DNA of 64,000 nt from Salinirubellus litoreus (GTDB lineage: Archaea; Halobacteriota; Halobacteria; Halobacteriales; Haloarculaceae). The position numbers and the translations under genes were made by a program. The stretch is from assembly GCF_037335815.1 (NCBI RefSeq), contig NZ_CP147841.1, positions 4,092,001 to 4,156,000 of the forward strand, written 5' to 3'. Shown in pieces: positions 16,890 through 25,573 of this stretch (position 1 is its first letter; every line of letters begins with the position of its first letter). The notes beneath the pieces were generated by a model. That model was not told the DNA's origin and did no database searches. It saw only the letters and a program-made list of their open reading frames with translations.

Positions 16890-18323
16890 TCAGTTCCCGA
16901 TCACGGCGGCGGCGTCCCGGAACAGCCCGTCGAGGATCTCCGGGGTCGTCGGGTGGTAGGCCCGGTCGGGGAGCGCGCGGACGTCCATCCCCCGCTCGAC
17001 GACCACCTGCATCGTCTTCGCCATCACGTCGGCGTGGTAGTGCAGCCCCTGGTAGCCCAGGACGGTCCCGTCGGTGCCGACGAGGAGCGACGCCAGCCCC
17101 TCGGGGTGGGTCTTCGTCGCGAAGACGCCGTCGTCGCTCGCCTGCCGGGTGACGGACTCGAAGTCGATGCCGGCCTCGCGGGCCGAGGCCTCGCTGTGGC
17201 CCACCCGCGCGTAGGGGTAGACCGAGAGCCCGGAGAAGACGACGTGGTGGTGGACGTTCTCGTAGGGTTCGAGCGGGTCGCCCCGGGCGTGTCGCAGGAC
17301 GTTCTCGGCCGCGCGGTGACCCTGCTCCTTGGCGACGTGGAGGATCGGCTCGCGTCCGTTGGCGTCGCCGACGACGAAGACGTGCTCCGCGTCCGCGGCC
17401 CGCATCGTGTCCTCGACCCACCCCTCGCCGGGCGAGAGTCCCGTTCTCTCTAGCCCGAGCCCGTCGACGTTCGGCCGCCGACCGGTGAACGTCACGAGCC
17501 GGTCGGCCTCGACGGTCAGGTCCTCGGGGACGCCCGCGTCGTCCCCCGGCGGTGAGCGTTCGAGGTGGAGTCGCACGCCGTCGTCGGTCGCCTCGACCGA
17601 CCGCTCGTAGGTGTGTGTCAGCACCTCGATACCGAACGCCTCGCGGTAGAGGTCGAGCAGGACGTCGCCGAACGCCGGGTCGGCCTCGTCGAGCGGTCGC
17701 GCGTCGTGCTCGACGACGGTGACGTCGGTGCCGCCGGCCTCCGCGAGGTAGGGGGCGAGTTCGAGCCCCACGTACCCGAACCCCATGATCACGACGCTCT
17801 CGGGGAGGCTCGTCGCGTCGAGTATCTCGGAACTCGACATCGGGTCGACCTCGTCGATCCCGGGGAGTTCGGGGAGGTTCAGGGCGGAGCCGGTGGCGAC
17901 GACGACGTAGTCCGGATCGAACTCGCGGTCGCCCACCCGTACCCGTCGCTCCCCGACGAACCGCCCGCGATCGTGGAGGAACTCGACGTTCTCGCGCTCG
18001 GCCATCCGGTGGACGGTGGCGCGGCGGTGGGCCGCGAACTCCGCGACGTGCTCGTCCTTCGTGGCGACCACGGCGTCGAGGTCGACCTCGGGGACCCCCC
18101 GGACGCGGTCGTCGTGACGGACCTGGAACCGGTGGGCCGCCGCCGAGAGCACCTCCTTCGAGGGCATGCAGCCGTCGAGGATGCAGAGCCCGCCGCCGGG
18201 CTCGCCGTCGTCGACGAGCGTCAGCTCGAGATCGACCGACGGGTCGTCGTCGGCGAGGTCGAGCAGGCGGCCGGCGGTGGCGACCCCGGCGCTCCCGTAC
18301 GCGCCGATGACCAGGACGTGCAT
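16890..18323 (-). CDS. Dihydrolipoamide dehydrogenase-like FAD/NAD disulfide oxidoreductase
   Basis: A 477-aa class I pyridine nucleotide-disulfide oxidoreductase. The N-terminal FAD loop is IGAYGSAGVATAG; the redox disulfide is CILDGC followed by MPSK (near residues 49-57). Then come the NAD-binding MGFGYVGLELAPYLAEAG (near 180), the second FAD motif HVFVVGDAN (near 312), and the C-terminal interface domain with the catalytic His-Glu in YHPTTPE. All redox residues are kept. It differs from textbook Lpd in the Cys-loop (CILDGC instead of CLNVGC), and no 2-oxoacid dehydrogenase subunits are nearby. It may reduce another disulfide or quinone. Start ATG at 18323. Confidence 0.85.
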   Translation of the reverse strand: MHVLVIGAYGSAGVATAGRLLDLADDDPSVDLELTLVDDGEPGGGLCILDGCMPSKEVLSAAAHRFQVRHDDRVRGVPEVDLDAVVATKDEHVAEFAAHRRATVHRMAERENVEFLHDRGRFVGERRVRVGDREFDPDYVVVATGSALNLPELPGIDEVDPMSSSEILDATSLPESVVIMGFGYVGLELAPYLAEAGGTDVTVVEHDARPLDEADPAFGDVLLDLYREAFGIEVLTHTYERSVEATDDGVRLHLERSPPGDDAGVPEDLTVEADRLVTFTGRRPNVDGLGLERTGLSPGEGWVEDTMRAADAEHVFVVGDANGREPILHVAKEQGHRAAENVLRHARGDPLEPYENVHHHVVFSGLSVYPYARVGHSEASAREAGIDFESVTRQASDDGVFATKTHPEGLASLLVGTDGTVLGYQGLHYHADVMAKTMQVVVERGMDVRALPDRAYHPTTPEILDGLFRDAAAVIGN

Positions 18324-18426
18324 GGCGGGCGGTCGAGGGGGGGCGACATATGTCTGTGCCTGGTGGAGGTCGTGTCCGCTTGCGTGTTGACGGGGCGACC
18401 GTCGAGAGGAGGACCTGGCGTGTGTC

Positions 18427-19770
18427 TCAGACGATGTACCCCTGCCAGAACCCGTACCGGTCGCGGATCTTCCCCTTCGGCACGTTGAGCCCGACGAGTA
18501 GCCCGCCCGCGAGGACGGCGCTCCACAGCGCCATCGCCGGCGCGCCCCCGAGCAGCCACGGGGCGAGGACGATCCACGCCCCCAGTGGGACGTTGACGAA
18601 CCGGAGCGCACGGGCCGGCTCGGCGGTGGCCATCACGGTGAAGGAGACGACGAGCGCCCCGATCAGGTGGCTGCTGTCCGCGAGCATACCTTCGGTCCCG
18701 AAGACCCACGGCGAGAGCATCAGCCAGAAGCCCAGCACCATCGACGCCACCAGATACCACGGGATCGAGACGCCCCAGAACATCCCGGCGGGACGGTCAC
18801 GCTCGCCGCGCGTCTCCCCGGGGATACCCGCATCCTCCTCCGAGAGCTTCCCGCCCATCCAGAACGCGTGCCAGAGAGAGACACCCTCGTCCGTGCGACG
18901 CTTCAGGAGCTGGAACATGGCGACGACCTCGTCGAACGACAGCGAGATCATCCAGAGCATGCCGAACGCCGAGAGCAGGCACAGCGTACACCAGGTGCCG
19001 ACGAGGATGGGCTGGGAGATCACCAGGAGGACCTGCACGAACCCGAGCGGGATGACGACGATGCCGAAGAACGTCACCATCCAGGGCATCGTCCGCCACC
19101 GGGTGTTGTCGCCCATGAACCCCATCAGCCCCTCGAGCGCGTACGCGACCGCGCCGAGCCCCGCGTCGGAGATGGGGAACGCCTGCGACAGTTGCGAGTC
19201 GAGGATCCGCCGGGTGCCGTCGCCGAAGACGGGATCCCAGACCGCGTCGATGTACCCGAGCTGGTAGGCGGCCATGTACCGCGAGGTGATGAACCCGAAC
19301 AGCGCGAGCGCGATGAGCGGGAACCGCTGAGCCGCCGTCGAGGGGTTGTACGTCCACCCCGGCGGGACGCCCGCGCCGTCCATATCCATGCGCATCATGA
19401 TGATGACCGAGAACGTGATCACCAGGACGCCGACGAGCGTGTCGTTGAGGTAGGCCGCCGCGGTCGGCGCGTGGAAGACCAGCGGAGCCATCAGTAACCA
19501 GAACCCGGCGAGCCCGTTGGCGTACGACGCCCACGGGTTGTCCCGGACGATCGTGATCGTGCTCAGGACGACGAGTAGCGTGCCCGTGATCACGTCGCTC
19601 CAGCTCAGTAGCGTGCTCCCGTAGCCGAACGTCATCGGGCTGAAGATCAGCCAGATGCCCAGCGAGATGACGCCGTACTGGATCCACGTCTCCTTGACCG
19701 GGTGCATCAGCATCATGTCGCCCGGCTCCTGTTCGTCCTGTCCGTCGCCGTGTTCGTTCGACGTGCTCAT
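18427..19770 (-). CDS. SPW-repeat / vitamin K epoxide reductase (VKOR)-type membrane protein
   Basis: A 447-aa polytopic membrane protein with about ten to twelve hydrophobic segments. SPW-type repeats lie at both ends (LIFSPMTFGY near residue 40, LMLSPWVFG near 350, VLAPWLLGG near 405). In the middle is a VKOR-like segment with the CxxC pair GTWCTLC (near 258) and a preceding loop facing outside. VKOR homologues oxidise DsbA-like partners and pass electrons to quinone, so a role in extracytoplasmic disulfide formation is plausible. It starts one nucleotide after the stop of the GH15 gene, so both are on one mRNA. Confidence 0.8.
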   Translation of the reverse strand: MSTSNEHGDGQDEQEPGDMMLMHPVKETWIQYGVISLGIWLIFSPMTFGYGSTLLSWSDVITGTLLVVLSTITIVRDNPWASYANGLAGFWLLMAPLVFHAPTAAAYLNDTLVGVLVITFSVIIMMRMDMDGAGVPPGWTYNPSTAAQRFPLIALALFGFITSRYMAAYQLGYIDAVWDPVFGDGTRRILDSQLSQAFPISDAGLGAVAYALEGLMGFMGDNTRWRTMPWMVTFFGIVVIPLGFVQVLLVISQPILVGTWCTLCLLSAFGMLWMISLSFDEVVAMFQLLKRRTDEGVSLWHAFWMGGKLSEEDAGIPGETRGERDRPAGMFWGVSIPWYLVASMVLGFWLMLSPWVFGTEGMLADSSHLIGALVVSFTVMATAEPARALRFVNVPLGAWIVLAPWLLGGAPAMALWSAVLAGGLLVGLNVPKGKIRDRYGFWQGYIV

Positions 19771-19771
19771 G

Positions 19772-21712
19772 TCATGGTCCTCCGTCGTGCGTGGTCGGTC
19801 GCAGTCCCGGGTACGCGGTGGGCGTCTGCTCGGAGGCGGGGGTGGGCGGGTACGCCGTCGCGTCGGAGCGGCCGGCCGCGTCCCGCTCTGCGAGCGAGAG
19901 CGCGCCGGTGAGGACCCCGATCTGGCTGAACGCCTGCGGGAAGTTGCCGAGCTGACGGCCCGTCCCCGGATCGAGCTCCTCGGCGAGGAGGCCGAGCGGG
20001 CCGGCGAACGTACAGACGCTCTCGAACAGCGACTCGGCCTCCTCGACGCGTCCAGCCGCCACGAGCGCGTCGACCAGCCAGAACGAGCAGACGACGAACC
20101 GGCCCTCCTCGCCCGGCAGGCCGTCGTCGCCCTCGAGCCGCGTCACCAGCCCCTCCTCGGTCGTCAGCCGGTCGAGGACCGCGTCGACCGTCCCCTGCAT
20201 ACGGTCGTCGTCCCCGGGCAGGAACCCCACGGTGGGGATGCGGAGCACCGCCGCGTCGAGTTCGTCGTCCGATCCGAACGAGCGGACGAAGCTCCCCAGC
20301 GCCTCGTCGTACCCCCGGTCGAGGACCGTTTCGTGAACTCGCGCTCGCGCCTCCTTCCACCGCTCTACGGGCCCCTCGACGTCGGTCTCCTCGACGAGCT
20401 TTACCCCCCGGTCGAGCGCCGCCCAGCACATCACCTTCGAGTAGACGAACTGCTCGGGATCGCCGCGCACCTCCCAGATACCGACGTCAGGTTCGTCCCA
20501 CACGTCGCGGACGTGTTCGATCACGTCCCGGACCAGGTCCCAGTGATCGGGGAGGAGGCCCGCGCCGTAGTGGACCGCCTCGTGGACGCCGACGACGAGT
20601 TCGCCGTAGACGTCGAGCTGTCGCTGGGAGGCGGCCTCGTTGCCGATCCTGACCGGCCTCGACCCGCGGTAGCCCTCGAGGTGGTCGAGCGTCCGCTCGT
20701 CGAGATCGGTCCGACCGGAGAGCCCGTAGACGGGCTGCATCTCGGCCGGTGACATCCGAGCGCAGTGGGAGAGACAGGCCTCGAAGTAGTCCTCGGCCTC
20801 CGCGAGGTGGCCCATCTCGGCCAGCGCCTGCACCGTGAACGCCGAGTCGCGGATCCAGTTGAACCGGTAGTCCCAGTTCCGGCTGCCGCCGATCTCCTCG
20901 GGGAGCGACGTGGTCGGTGCCGCAGCGATCGTCCCCGTCTCGCGCTGTATCAGTAGCCTGAGCAGGAGGTCCGACCGGACGGCCAGGTCGTGCCAGGGGC
21001 CCTCGACCGGACAGGACCCGTCCGGACACGCGTGGGACCACTCCCGCCAGTAGTCGAGGGTGGCGTCGAGTCTCGCCTCGTGTTCGCCCGGCTCGTTCGG
21101 TATCGTCCGGTCGTACCCGAGGACGAACCACCGCGTCTCATCCTCCGACAGCGTGAACGAGGCGCTCGCCGCGCCGTCGCCGACGTCGAACGGGAGGGAC
21201 GACGAGAGGGACACCGTCTCCCCGTCGCCGCGGGCGGTGACGCCGTGCTCGTCGTGCTCGACGGCCGGGACGGTCCGCGCGTAGTCGAGCCGGGGCTCGA
21301 ACTCCGTGAGGAGGTCGACGGTCCCCGCCTCGCCGGTGACGCGCCGGTAGAGCGCGCGGTGGTCCTCGGGAACCGTCTCCCCGGGGATCGGCATGAAGTC
21401 GGTTACCGTCGCCCGTCCGTCGGGCGTCGAGAGATGTGTCTCCAGGACGTTCGTCCGGTCGACGTACGCCTGTGTCGCCTCGAACCGGCGGGTGGGAGCG
21501 ACGGTCAGGTGACCGCCGAGTTCGCAGTCGAGGAGCCGGGCGAAGGCGCTCGGCGAGTCGACACGGGGGAAGGGTAGCCAGTCGACCGAGCCGTCGCGTC
21601 CGATCAGCGCGACGGTCTCGAGGTTCCCGACCGCGCCGTACTCCTCCAGCGGTCTGTAGGCGGCTCGTTCGCCCCGCGATGATCCGGTCGGCACCTCGTC
21701 TCGTCGTGCCAT
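19772..21712 (-). CDS. Glycoside hydrolase family 15 (glucoamylase/trehalase-like)
   Basis: A 646-aa GH15 protein. It has an N-terminal beta-sandwich domain (YGAVGNLETVALIGRDGSVD and DWLPFPRVDSP are typical) and a C-terminal (alpha/alpha)6 barrel with GGSRNWDYRFNWIRDS (near residue 280), the acidic catalytic region, and the closing motif GNFPQAFSQIGVL. Bacterial/archaeal members hydrolyse alpha-glucans or trehalose, releasing glucose. No signal peptide, so probably intracellular. Directly upstream of, and probably co-transcribed with, the SPW-VKOR membrane gene. A GH13 glycosidase at 57-59 kb may act on the same storage polymer. Confidence 0.88.
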   Translation of the reverse strand: MARRDEVPTGSSRGERAAYRPLEEYGAVGNLETVALIGRDGSVDWLPFPRVDSPSAFARLLDCELGGHLTVAPTRRFEATQAYVDRTNVLETHLSTPDGRATVTDFMPIPGETVPEDHRALYRRVTGEAGTVDLLTEFEPRLDYARTVPAVEHDEHGVTARGDGETVSLSSSLPFDVGDGAASASFTLSEDETRWFVLGYDRTIPNEPGEHEARLDATLDYWREWSHACPDGSCPVEGPWHDLAVRSDLLLRLLIQRETGTIAAAPTTSLPEEIGGSRNWDYRFNWIRDSAFTVQALAEMGHLAEAEDYFEACLSHCARMSPAEMQPVYGLSGRTDLDERTLDHLEGYRGSRPVRIGNEAASQRQLDVYGELVVGVHEAVHYGAGLLPDHWDLVRDVIEHVRDVWDEPDVGIWEVRGDPEQFVYSKVMCWAALDRGVKLVEETDVEGPVERWKEARARVHETVLDRGYDEALGSFVRSFGSDDELDAAVLRIPTVGFLPGDDDRMQGTVDAVLDRLTTEEGLVTRLEGDDGLPGEEGRFVVCSFWLVDALVAAGRVEEAESLFESVCTFAGPLGLLAEELDPGTGRQLGNFPQAFSQIGVLTGALSLAERDAAGRSDATAYPPTPASEQTPTAYPGLRPTTHDGGP

Positions 21713-21856
21713 CGTCTCACCGGGCGGCGGTGTTCCGATCGCGAGGCGTCGGTAGGGGCGTTCTCATGGCGCGAGAGGTGAGGGGGCGTCGGGAGCGGCC
21801 GCGACGACGACGGCGGACGCGGCGGTCGGACGTCGGTTCCGGGGTCCGCGGTTCAC

Positions 21857-22207
21857 TTACGCCATGCTGCGGCAGCTCTCGGCGCAGCGCTCGAGGACCT
21901 CCGCGTTGACCTGGCAGTGATCGTGGTCGTGCTGACTGCACTCCTCGGCGCACGCCTCACAGATCTCCGCGCAGGCCTCGGCGAGGTGGCCGCTGTAGTC
22001 GGAGTCGCGGGCCATCAGCCGGGCGTGCAGCGAGGTGATGTCCGCGACGTCCCGGCACATCCGGGCGCACTCCTCCATCTCCTCCATGCCCAGACACTCG
22101 TCGGCGCACCACTCGCTGGTCTGGGTCGCCTCGTTGCAGATCTCGATGCACTCCTGCTCCTCGTCGCTCAGTCCGTCGATCTTCGAGACCGTCTCTGAAA
22201 GGGACAT
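21857..22207 (-). CDS. Four-helix-bundle copper-binding protein (Csp/DUF326-like)
   Basis: A 116-aa protein with 14 cysteines in CxxxC-type spacings along four helices (ECIEICNEA, WCADECLGM, ECARMCRDV, ACAEICEACAEECS, CQVNAEVLERCAESC) plus a His-rich turn. This is the pattern of the DUF326/Csp family, cytosolic copper-storage bundles that coordinate many Cu(I) ions. Start ATG at 22207. It sits next to, and divergent from, a copper-exporting ATPase module at 22.9-25.5 kb, so storage or buffering of copper is likely. Confidence 0.86.
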   Translation of the reverse strand: MSLSETVSKIDGLSDEEQECIEICNEATQTSEWCADECLGMEEMEECARMCRDVADITSLHARLMARDSDYSGHLAEACAEICEACAEECSQHDHDHCQVNAEVLERCAESCRSMA

Positions 22208-22683
22208 TACACCCGGACACAGGGGGTGATGGCCCGTTACGCTACTCCCTTCCATAGCAAGCCGGTAGCGCCGGGGGATCGGTAGTGGCGACCCGGGTAG
22301 TGTCGGATATTCGAACCGCGTTCGGTGACAGCTATCACTCGGCGGTCGACTCGTCCGCCGCATTCGATCGGCGAATACTGGCAGTATGGGCCCCGTCGCC
22401 CCTCGGAGGCGATTGCCGAGGAGGACCATCCCTCCTCGATCCGCTTCCTCGCCGGGGAGCGTCCGTTCCTCGTAAACCGGGATCGCGCCGTAGTGAGACT
22501 GTGGATTCGAAAGCCATCGGTCGGGAGGGGGCCACGTTACGTCGGTTATAGAGGTACCGAATCGTGTCGGTGACGGCGGGACCGGGAGAGGGAAGGGGCG
22601 TTCGAACCTCTCCGGGGAGGTGGACTGTGCCTTTCGAAACGAAGGAGAAACCGGCAAAAATGTCACCCCCGTATATTCACGAC
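22208..22683. other. Divergent regulatory region of the copper island
   Basis: No convincing gene. It contains a perfect 13-nt palindrome ATACTGGCAGTAT (22375-22387) that could be an operator, and a TTCGAA site within GGATATTCGAACC near 22306. A regulator gene is not adjacent. Confidence 0.4.
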
Positions 22684-22890
22684 ATGGCGGACACGATCCC
22701 GACCGAGGGGATGCTCCCGGGAGTGTCTGGGCGTGACGGCGGTGTCGTAAAGTGTGAGTCGGGCACGGCGACCGTCGAGAGGGGGATGCCGGGCCGGACG
22801 GGGTCGCTACGGCCGACGACGAGCGCCAGCGACGTGGACACGTCACCGCCTGACGAGTACGTGTCGGTCCCGAGGGTGAGCAGGTCGTGA
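22684..22890 (+). CDS. Possible small protein upstream of SHOCT gene
   Basis: A 68-aa frame starting at ATG 22684 (MADTIPTEGMLPGVSG...) whose TGA overlaps the GTG of the next gene by 4 nt, an arrangement typical of translational coupling. It contains one cysteine (VVKCESG) and no hydrophobic segment. Composition is less acidic than the neighbours, and the TATA placement (AT-rich GGCAAAAATG about 27 nt upstream) is only fair. It may simply be leader sequence. Confidence 0.3.
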   Translation: MADTIPTEGMLPGVSGRDGGVVKCESGTATVERGMPGRTGSLRPTTSASDVDTSPPDEYVSVPRVSRS

Positions 22891-23243
22891 CGCGGAACAG
22901 TTCGTTCACGCGACCGCTTCTACTCGTCGTCGCCGTGATAGTCCTCCTGCCCGTCCTCGTGATGGCAACCATGATGCCGATGATGGGGATGTGGGGCTGG
23001 GGTCACGTGGCAGAGGGGGGGATGTGGAGCGGAACCGGGAGATGGTGGACGTGGCTCGTGATGTGGTTCGTCCCGCTGCTCGTCGTCGTCGGTATCGGCT
23101 ATCTCGTCTACGACGGCGTCCGACGAACCGGAACCGGGGGCGACGATACCGCGCTCGAAGAACTCCGTGTCGCGTACGCCCGGGGCGACCTCTCCGACGA
23201 GGAGTTCGAGCACCGACGGGAACGTCTCCGACGCGAGGAGTGA
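22887..23243 (+). CDS. SHOCT-domain membrane protein
   Basis: A 118-aa protein with two membrane helices (residues ~9-30 and ~52-75) separated by a Met/Trp/Gly-rich outside loop (MMPMMGMWGWGHV) and ending in a SHOCT motif (LEELRVAYARGDLSDEEFEHR). Met-rich loops of this sort can bind Cu(I), and SHOCT tails usually bind other proteins or membranes. It lies 6 nt before the copper ATPase gene, so they are an operon; a copper-related accessory role is inferred. The GTG start fits the beginning of the N-terminal Lys/Arg-poor leader. Confidence 0.75.
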   Translation: MTRNSSFTRPLLLVVAVIVLLPVLVMATMMPMMGMWGWGHVAEGGMWSGTGRWWTWLVMWFVPLLVVVGIGYLVYDGVRRTGTGGDDTALEELRVAYARGDLSDEEFEHRRERLRREE

Positions 23244-23249
23244 CGCCCG

Positions 23250-25457
23250 ATGGCCGACGACACGCATCACCTCGCGAACCACGAATCTGCCCCTCCCACG
23301 GAGAAGCCGACCGATCGAGAGTGTCCCTGCTGTCGAGTCTGTGGATCGTACCGTACCGGCCACGACGCGGCGACGACCGGGGAACACGACCGCCACGAGT
23401 CCACAGAACACGGTGGGAGTGAACACGAACACGATCACGGCGGGATGGTCGACCACGCCGGCCACGAGGGGATGTTCAAGCGCCGGTTCGTCGTCTGCGC
23501 GCTGCTCGCCGTCCCCGTCCTCTACTACAGCGCGATGCTCCAGGAGTGGTTCGGCTACGCCGCCGTCACCTTCTCCGGCAGCGAGTTCGTCGCGCCCGTC
23601 CTCGGCGTCGTCATCTTCGCCTACGGGGGCGTCCCGTTCCTCCGGATGGGTGCCGTAGAGGCCCGGAACCGCGAGCCGGGGATGATGCTGCTGATCTCGC
23701 TGGCGATCACCGTCTCCTTCGTCTACAGCCTCGCGGTCGTCGCGTTCGACGTCGGCGAGCCGTTCTTCTGGGAGCTCGTGACGCTCGTCGTCATCTTCCT
23801 GCTGGGCCACTGGATCGAGATGCGCAGCGTCCGCCGGGCCTCCGGCGCGCTCGACCAGCTCGCCGATCTCATGCCGGCCACCGCCGAGCGCGTGACCGAG
23901 GCGGGCGAGACCGAGGAAGTGCCGGTCGCCACCCTCTCCGAGGGTGACCTGGTACTCGTCCGGCCGGGAGCGAACGTCCCCGCCGACGGCGTCGTCGAGG
24001 AGGGCGAATCGGACGTCGACGAGGCGATGGTCACCGGGGAGTCGACGCCGGTCGAGAAGGACCCCGGCGACGAGGTGATCGGCGGGACGACCAATCGGAG
24101 CGGCAGCCTCCGCGTCCGCGTGACCGCGACCGGCGAGGAGACGACGCTCTCGGGCATCGTGCGCCTGGTAGAAGAGGCCCAGCGGAGCAAGTCCCGGACG
24201 CAGGTGCTCGCCGACCGTGCGGCCGGGTGGCTCTTCTACGGCGCGCTCGGAGCGGCGGTGGTGACGGCCGTCGCGTGGACGCTCGCCGTGGGGTTCGGAC
24301 TGTCGGTCGTCGAGCGAGTCGTCGCCGTCCTCGTGATCGCGTGTCCCCACGCGCTCGGACTGGCCGTGCCGCTGGTCGTGGCGATCAACACGTCGATGGC
24401 CGCGCGCAACGGGATGCTCGTCCGTGACCGGATCGCGATGGAGGAGGCCCGGAACCTCGACACGATCGTCTTCGACAAGACGGGAACGCTCACCAGGGGT
24501 GAACAGGGTGTCGTGGACGTGGTGGCGACGTCGGACTGGGACGAGAACGATGTCCTCCAGGTGATGGCCGCCGCGGAGGGCGACTCCGAACACATGATCG
24601 CGGCGGCGATTCGTGACGAGGCCCGGAAACGAGGGCTCGCGATACCGAGGACGAGTGGGTTCGAGGCGCTCGAAGGGCGCGGCGTGCGAGCGACCGTCGA
24701 AGGTGACGCGGCGCTCGCGGGGGGTGGCCACTCCGCGAGCGGGGGGACGGTCTTCGTCGGCGGGCCGAACCTGCTTCGACAGCTCGAGGTCGACCTCGGA
24801 GCCGACCTCGAGTCCTTTACCGAGGAGGCGGGCTCGCGCGGCCGGGGGGTCGTCTACCTCCTCCACCAAGAACGGGCGGTCGGTGCCGTCGCGCTCGCGG
24901 ACGTCGTCCGCGAGGAGAGCCGGGAGGCGATCGACGCACTACACGCGATGGGTATCGACGTCGCGATGCTGACCGGCGATTCGGATGCCGTCGCCCGCTC
25001 GGTCGCCGAGGAACTCGGCATCGACACCTACTTCGCCGAGGTCCTCCCGGAGGACAAGGACGAGAAGATCGTCGAACTGCAGGCACACGATCGGCTGGTC
25101 GCGATGGTCGGCGACGGGGTCAACGACGCGCCGGCGCTGACCCGCGCGGACGTCGGCATCGCCATCGGGTCGGGCACCGACGTGGCCGTCGAGTCGGCCG
25201 ACGTCGTTCTCGTCGAGAACGACCCGCGGGACGTCGTGAGCCTCGTCCGTCTGAGTCGGAAGAGCTACCGGAAGATGCAGGAGAACCTCGTCTGGGCGGC
25301 CGGATACAACGTGTTCGCGGTGCCGCTCGCAGCGGGGATTCTGGCGCCCGTCGGCGTCCTGCTCTCGCCTGCGGTCGGGGCGATCCTCATGTCGGCGAGC
25401 ACGGTCATCGTCGCGATAAACGCGCAACTCCTGCGACGGGCCAACGTCGCGGCGTGA
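23250..25457 (+). CDS. copB: CopB-type copper-translocating P1B-ATPase
   Basis: A 735-aa heavy-metal P-type ATPase. The N-terminus (residues 1-75) is His/Asp-rich with a CPCCRVC cysteine cluster instead of an HMA domain. The actuator has VTGEST (near 261), the metal-binding membrane motif is CPH (IACPHALGL, near 365), the phosphorylated Asp is in FDKTGTLT (near 409), and the hinge is GDGVNDAPAL (near 621). CPH rather than CPC marks the CopB/P1B-3 group, which exports Cu(II) and/or Cu(I). Eight membrane helices are expected. It follows the SHOCT gene by 6 nt and is divergent from the copper-storage-like gene. Confidence 0.92.
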   Translation: MADDTHHLANHESAPPTEKPTDRECPCCRVCGSYRTGHDAATTGEHDRHESTEHGGSEHEHDHGGMVDHAGHEGMFKRRFVVCALLAVPVLYYSAMLQEWFGYAAVTFSGSEFVAPVLGVVIFAYGGVPFLRMGAVEARNREPGMMLLISLAITVSFVYSLAVVAFDVGEPFFWELVTLVVIFLLGHWIEMRSVRRASGALDQLADLMPATAERVTEAGETEEVPVATLSEGDLVLVRPGANVPADGVVEEGESDVDEAMVTGESTPVEKDPGDEVIGGTTNRSGSLRVRVTATGEETTLSGIVRLVEEAQRSKSRTQVLADRAAGWLFYGALGAAVVTAVAWTLAVGFGLSVVERVVAVLVIACPHALGLAVPLVVAINTSMAARNGMLVRDRIAMEEARNLDTIVFDKTGTLTRGEQGVVDVVATSDWDENDVLQVMAAAEGDSEHMIAAAIRDEARKRGLAIPRTSGFEALEGRGVRATVEGDAALAGGGHSASGGTVFVGGPNLLRQLEVDLGADLESFTEEAGSRGRGVVYLLHQERAVGAVALADVVREESREAIDALHAMGIDVAMLTGDSDAVARSVAEELGIDTYFAEVLPEDKDEKIVELQAHDRLVAMVGDGVNDAPALTRADVGIAIGSGTDVAVESADVVLVENDPRDVVSLVRLSRKSYRKMQENLVWAAGYNVFAVPLAAGILAPVGVLLSPAVGAILMSASTVIVAINAQLLRRANVAA

Positions 25458-25573
25458 GAGGGATCGATTCGGTTCGTCCCCGTCGGGTGGCCGGTTGGAG
25501 GCGACAGGAGATGCCGTCGGAGGGTCGGTCGCAGTCCCTCGCACTCGCTCGGGAGGGGTGCGAGAGCGCCGGA

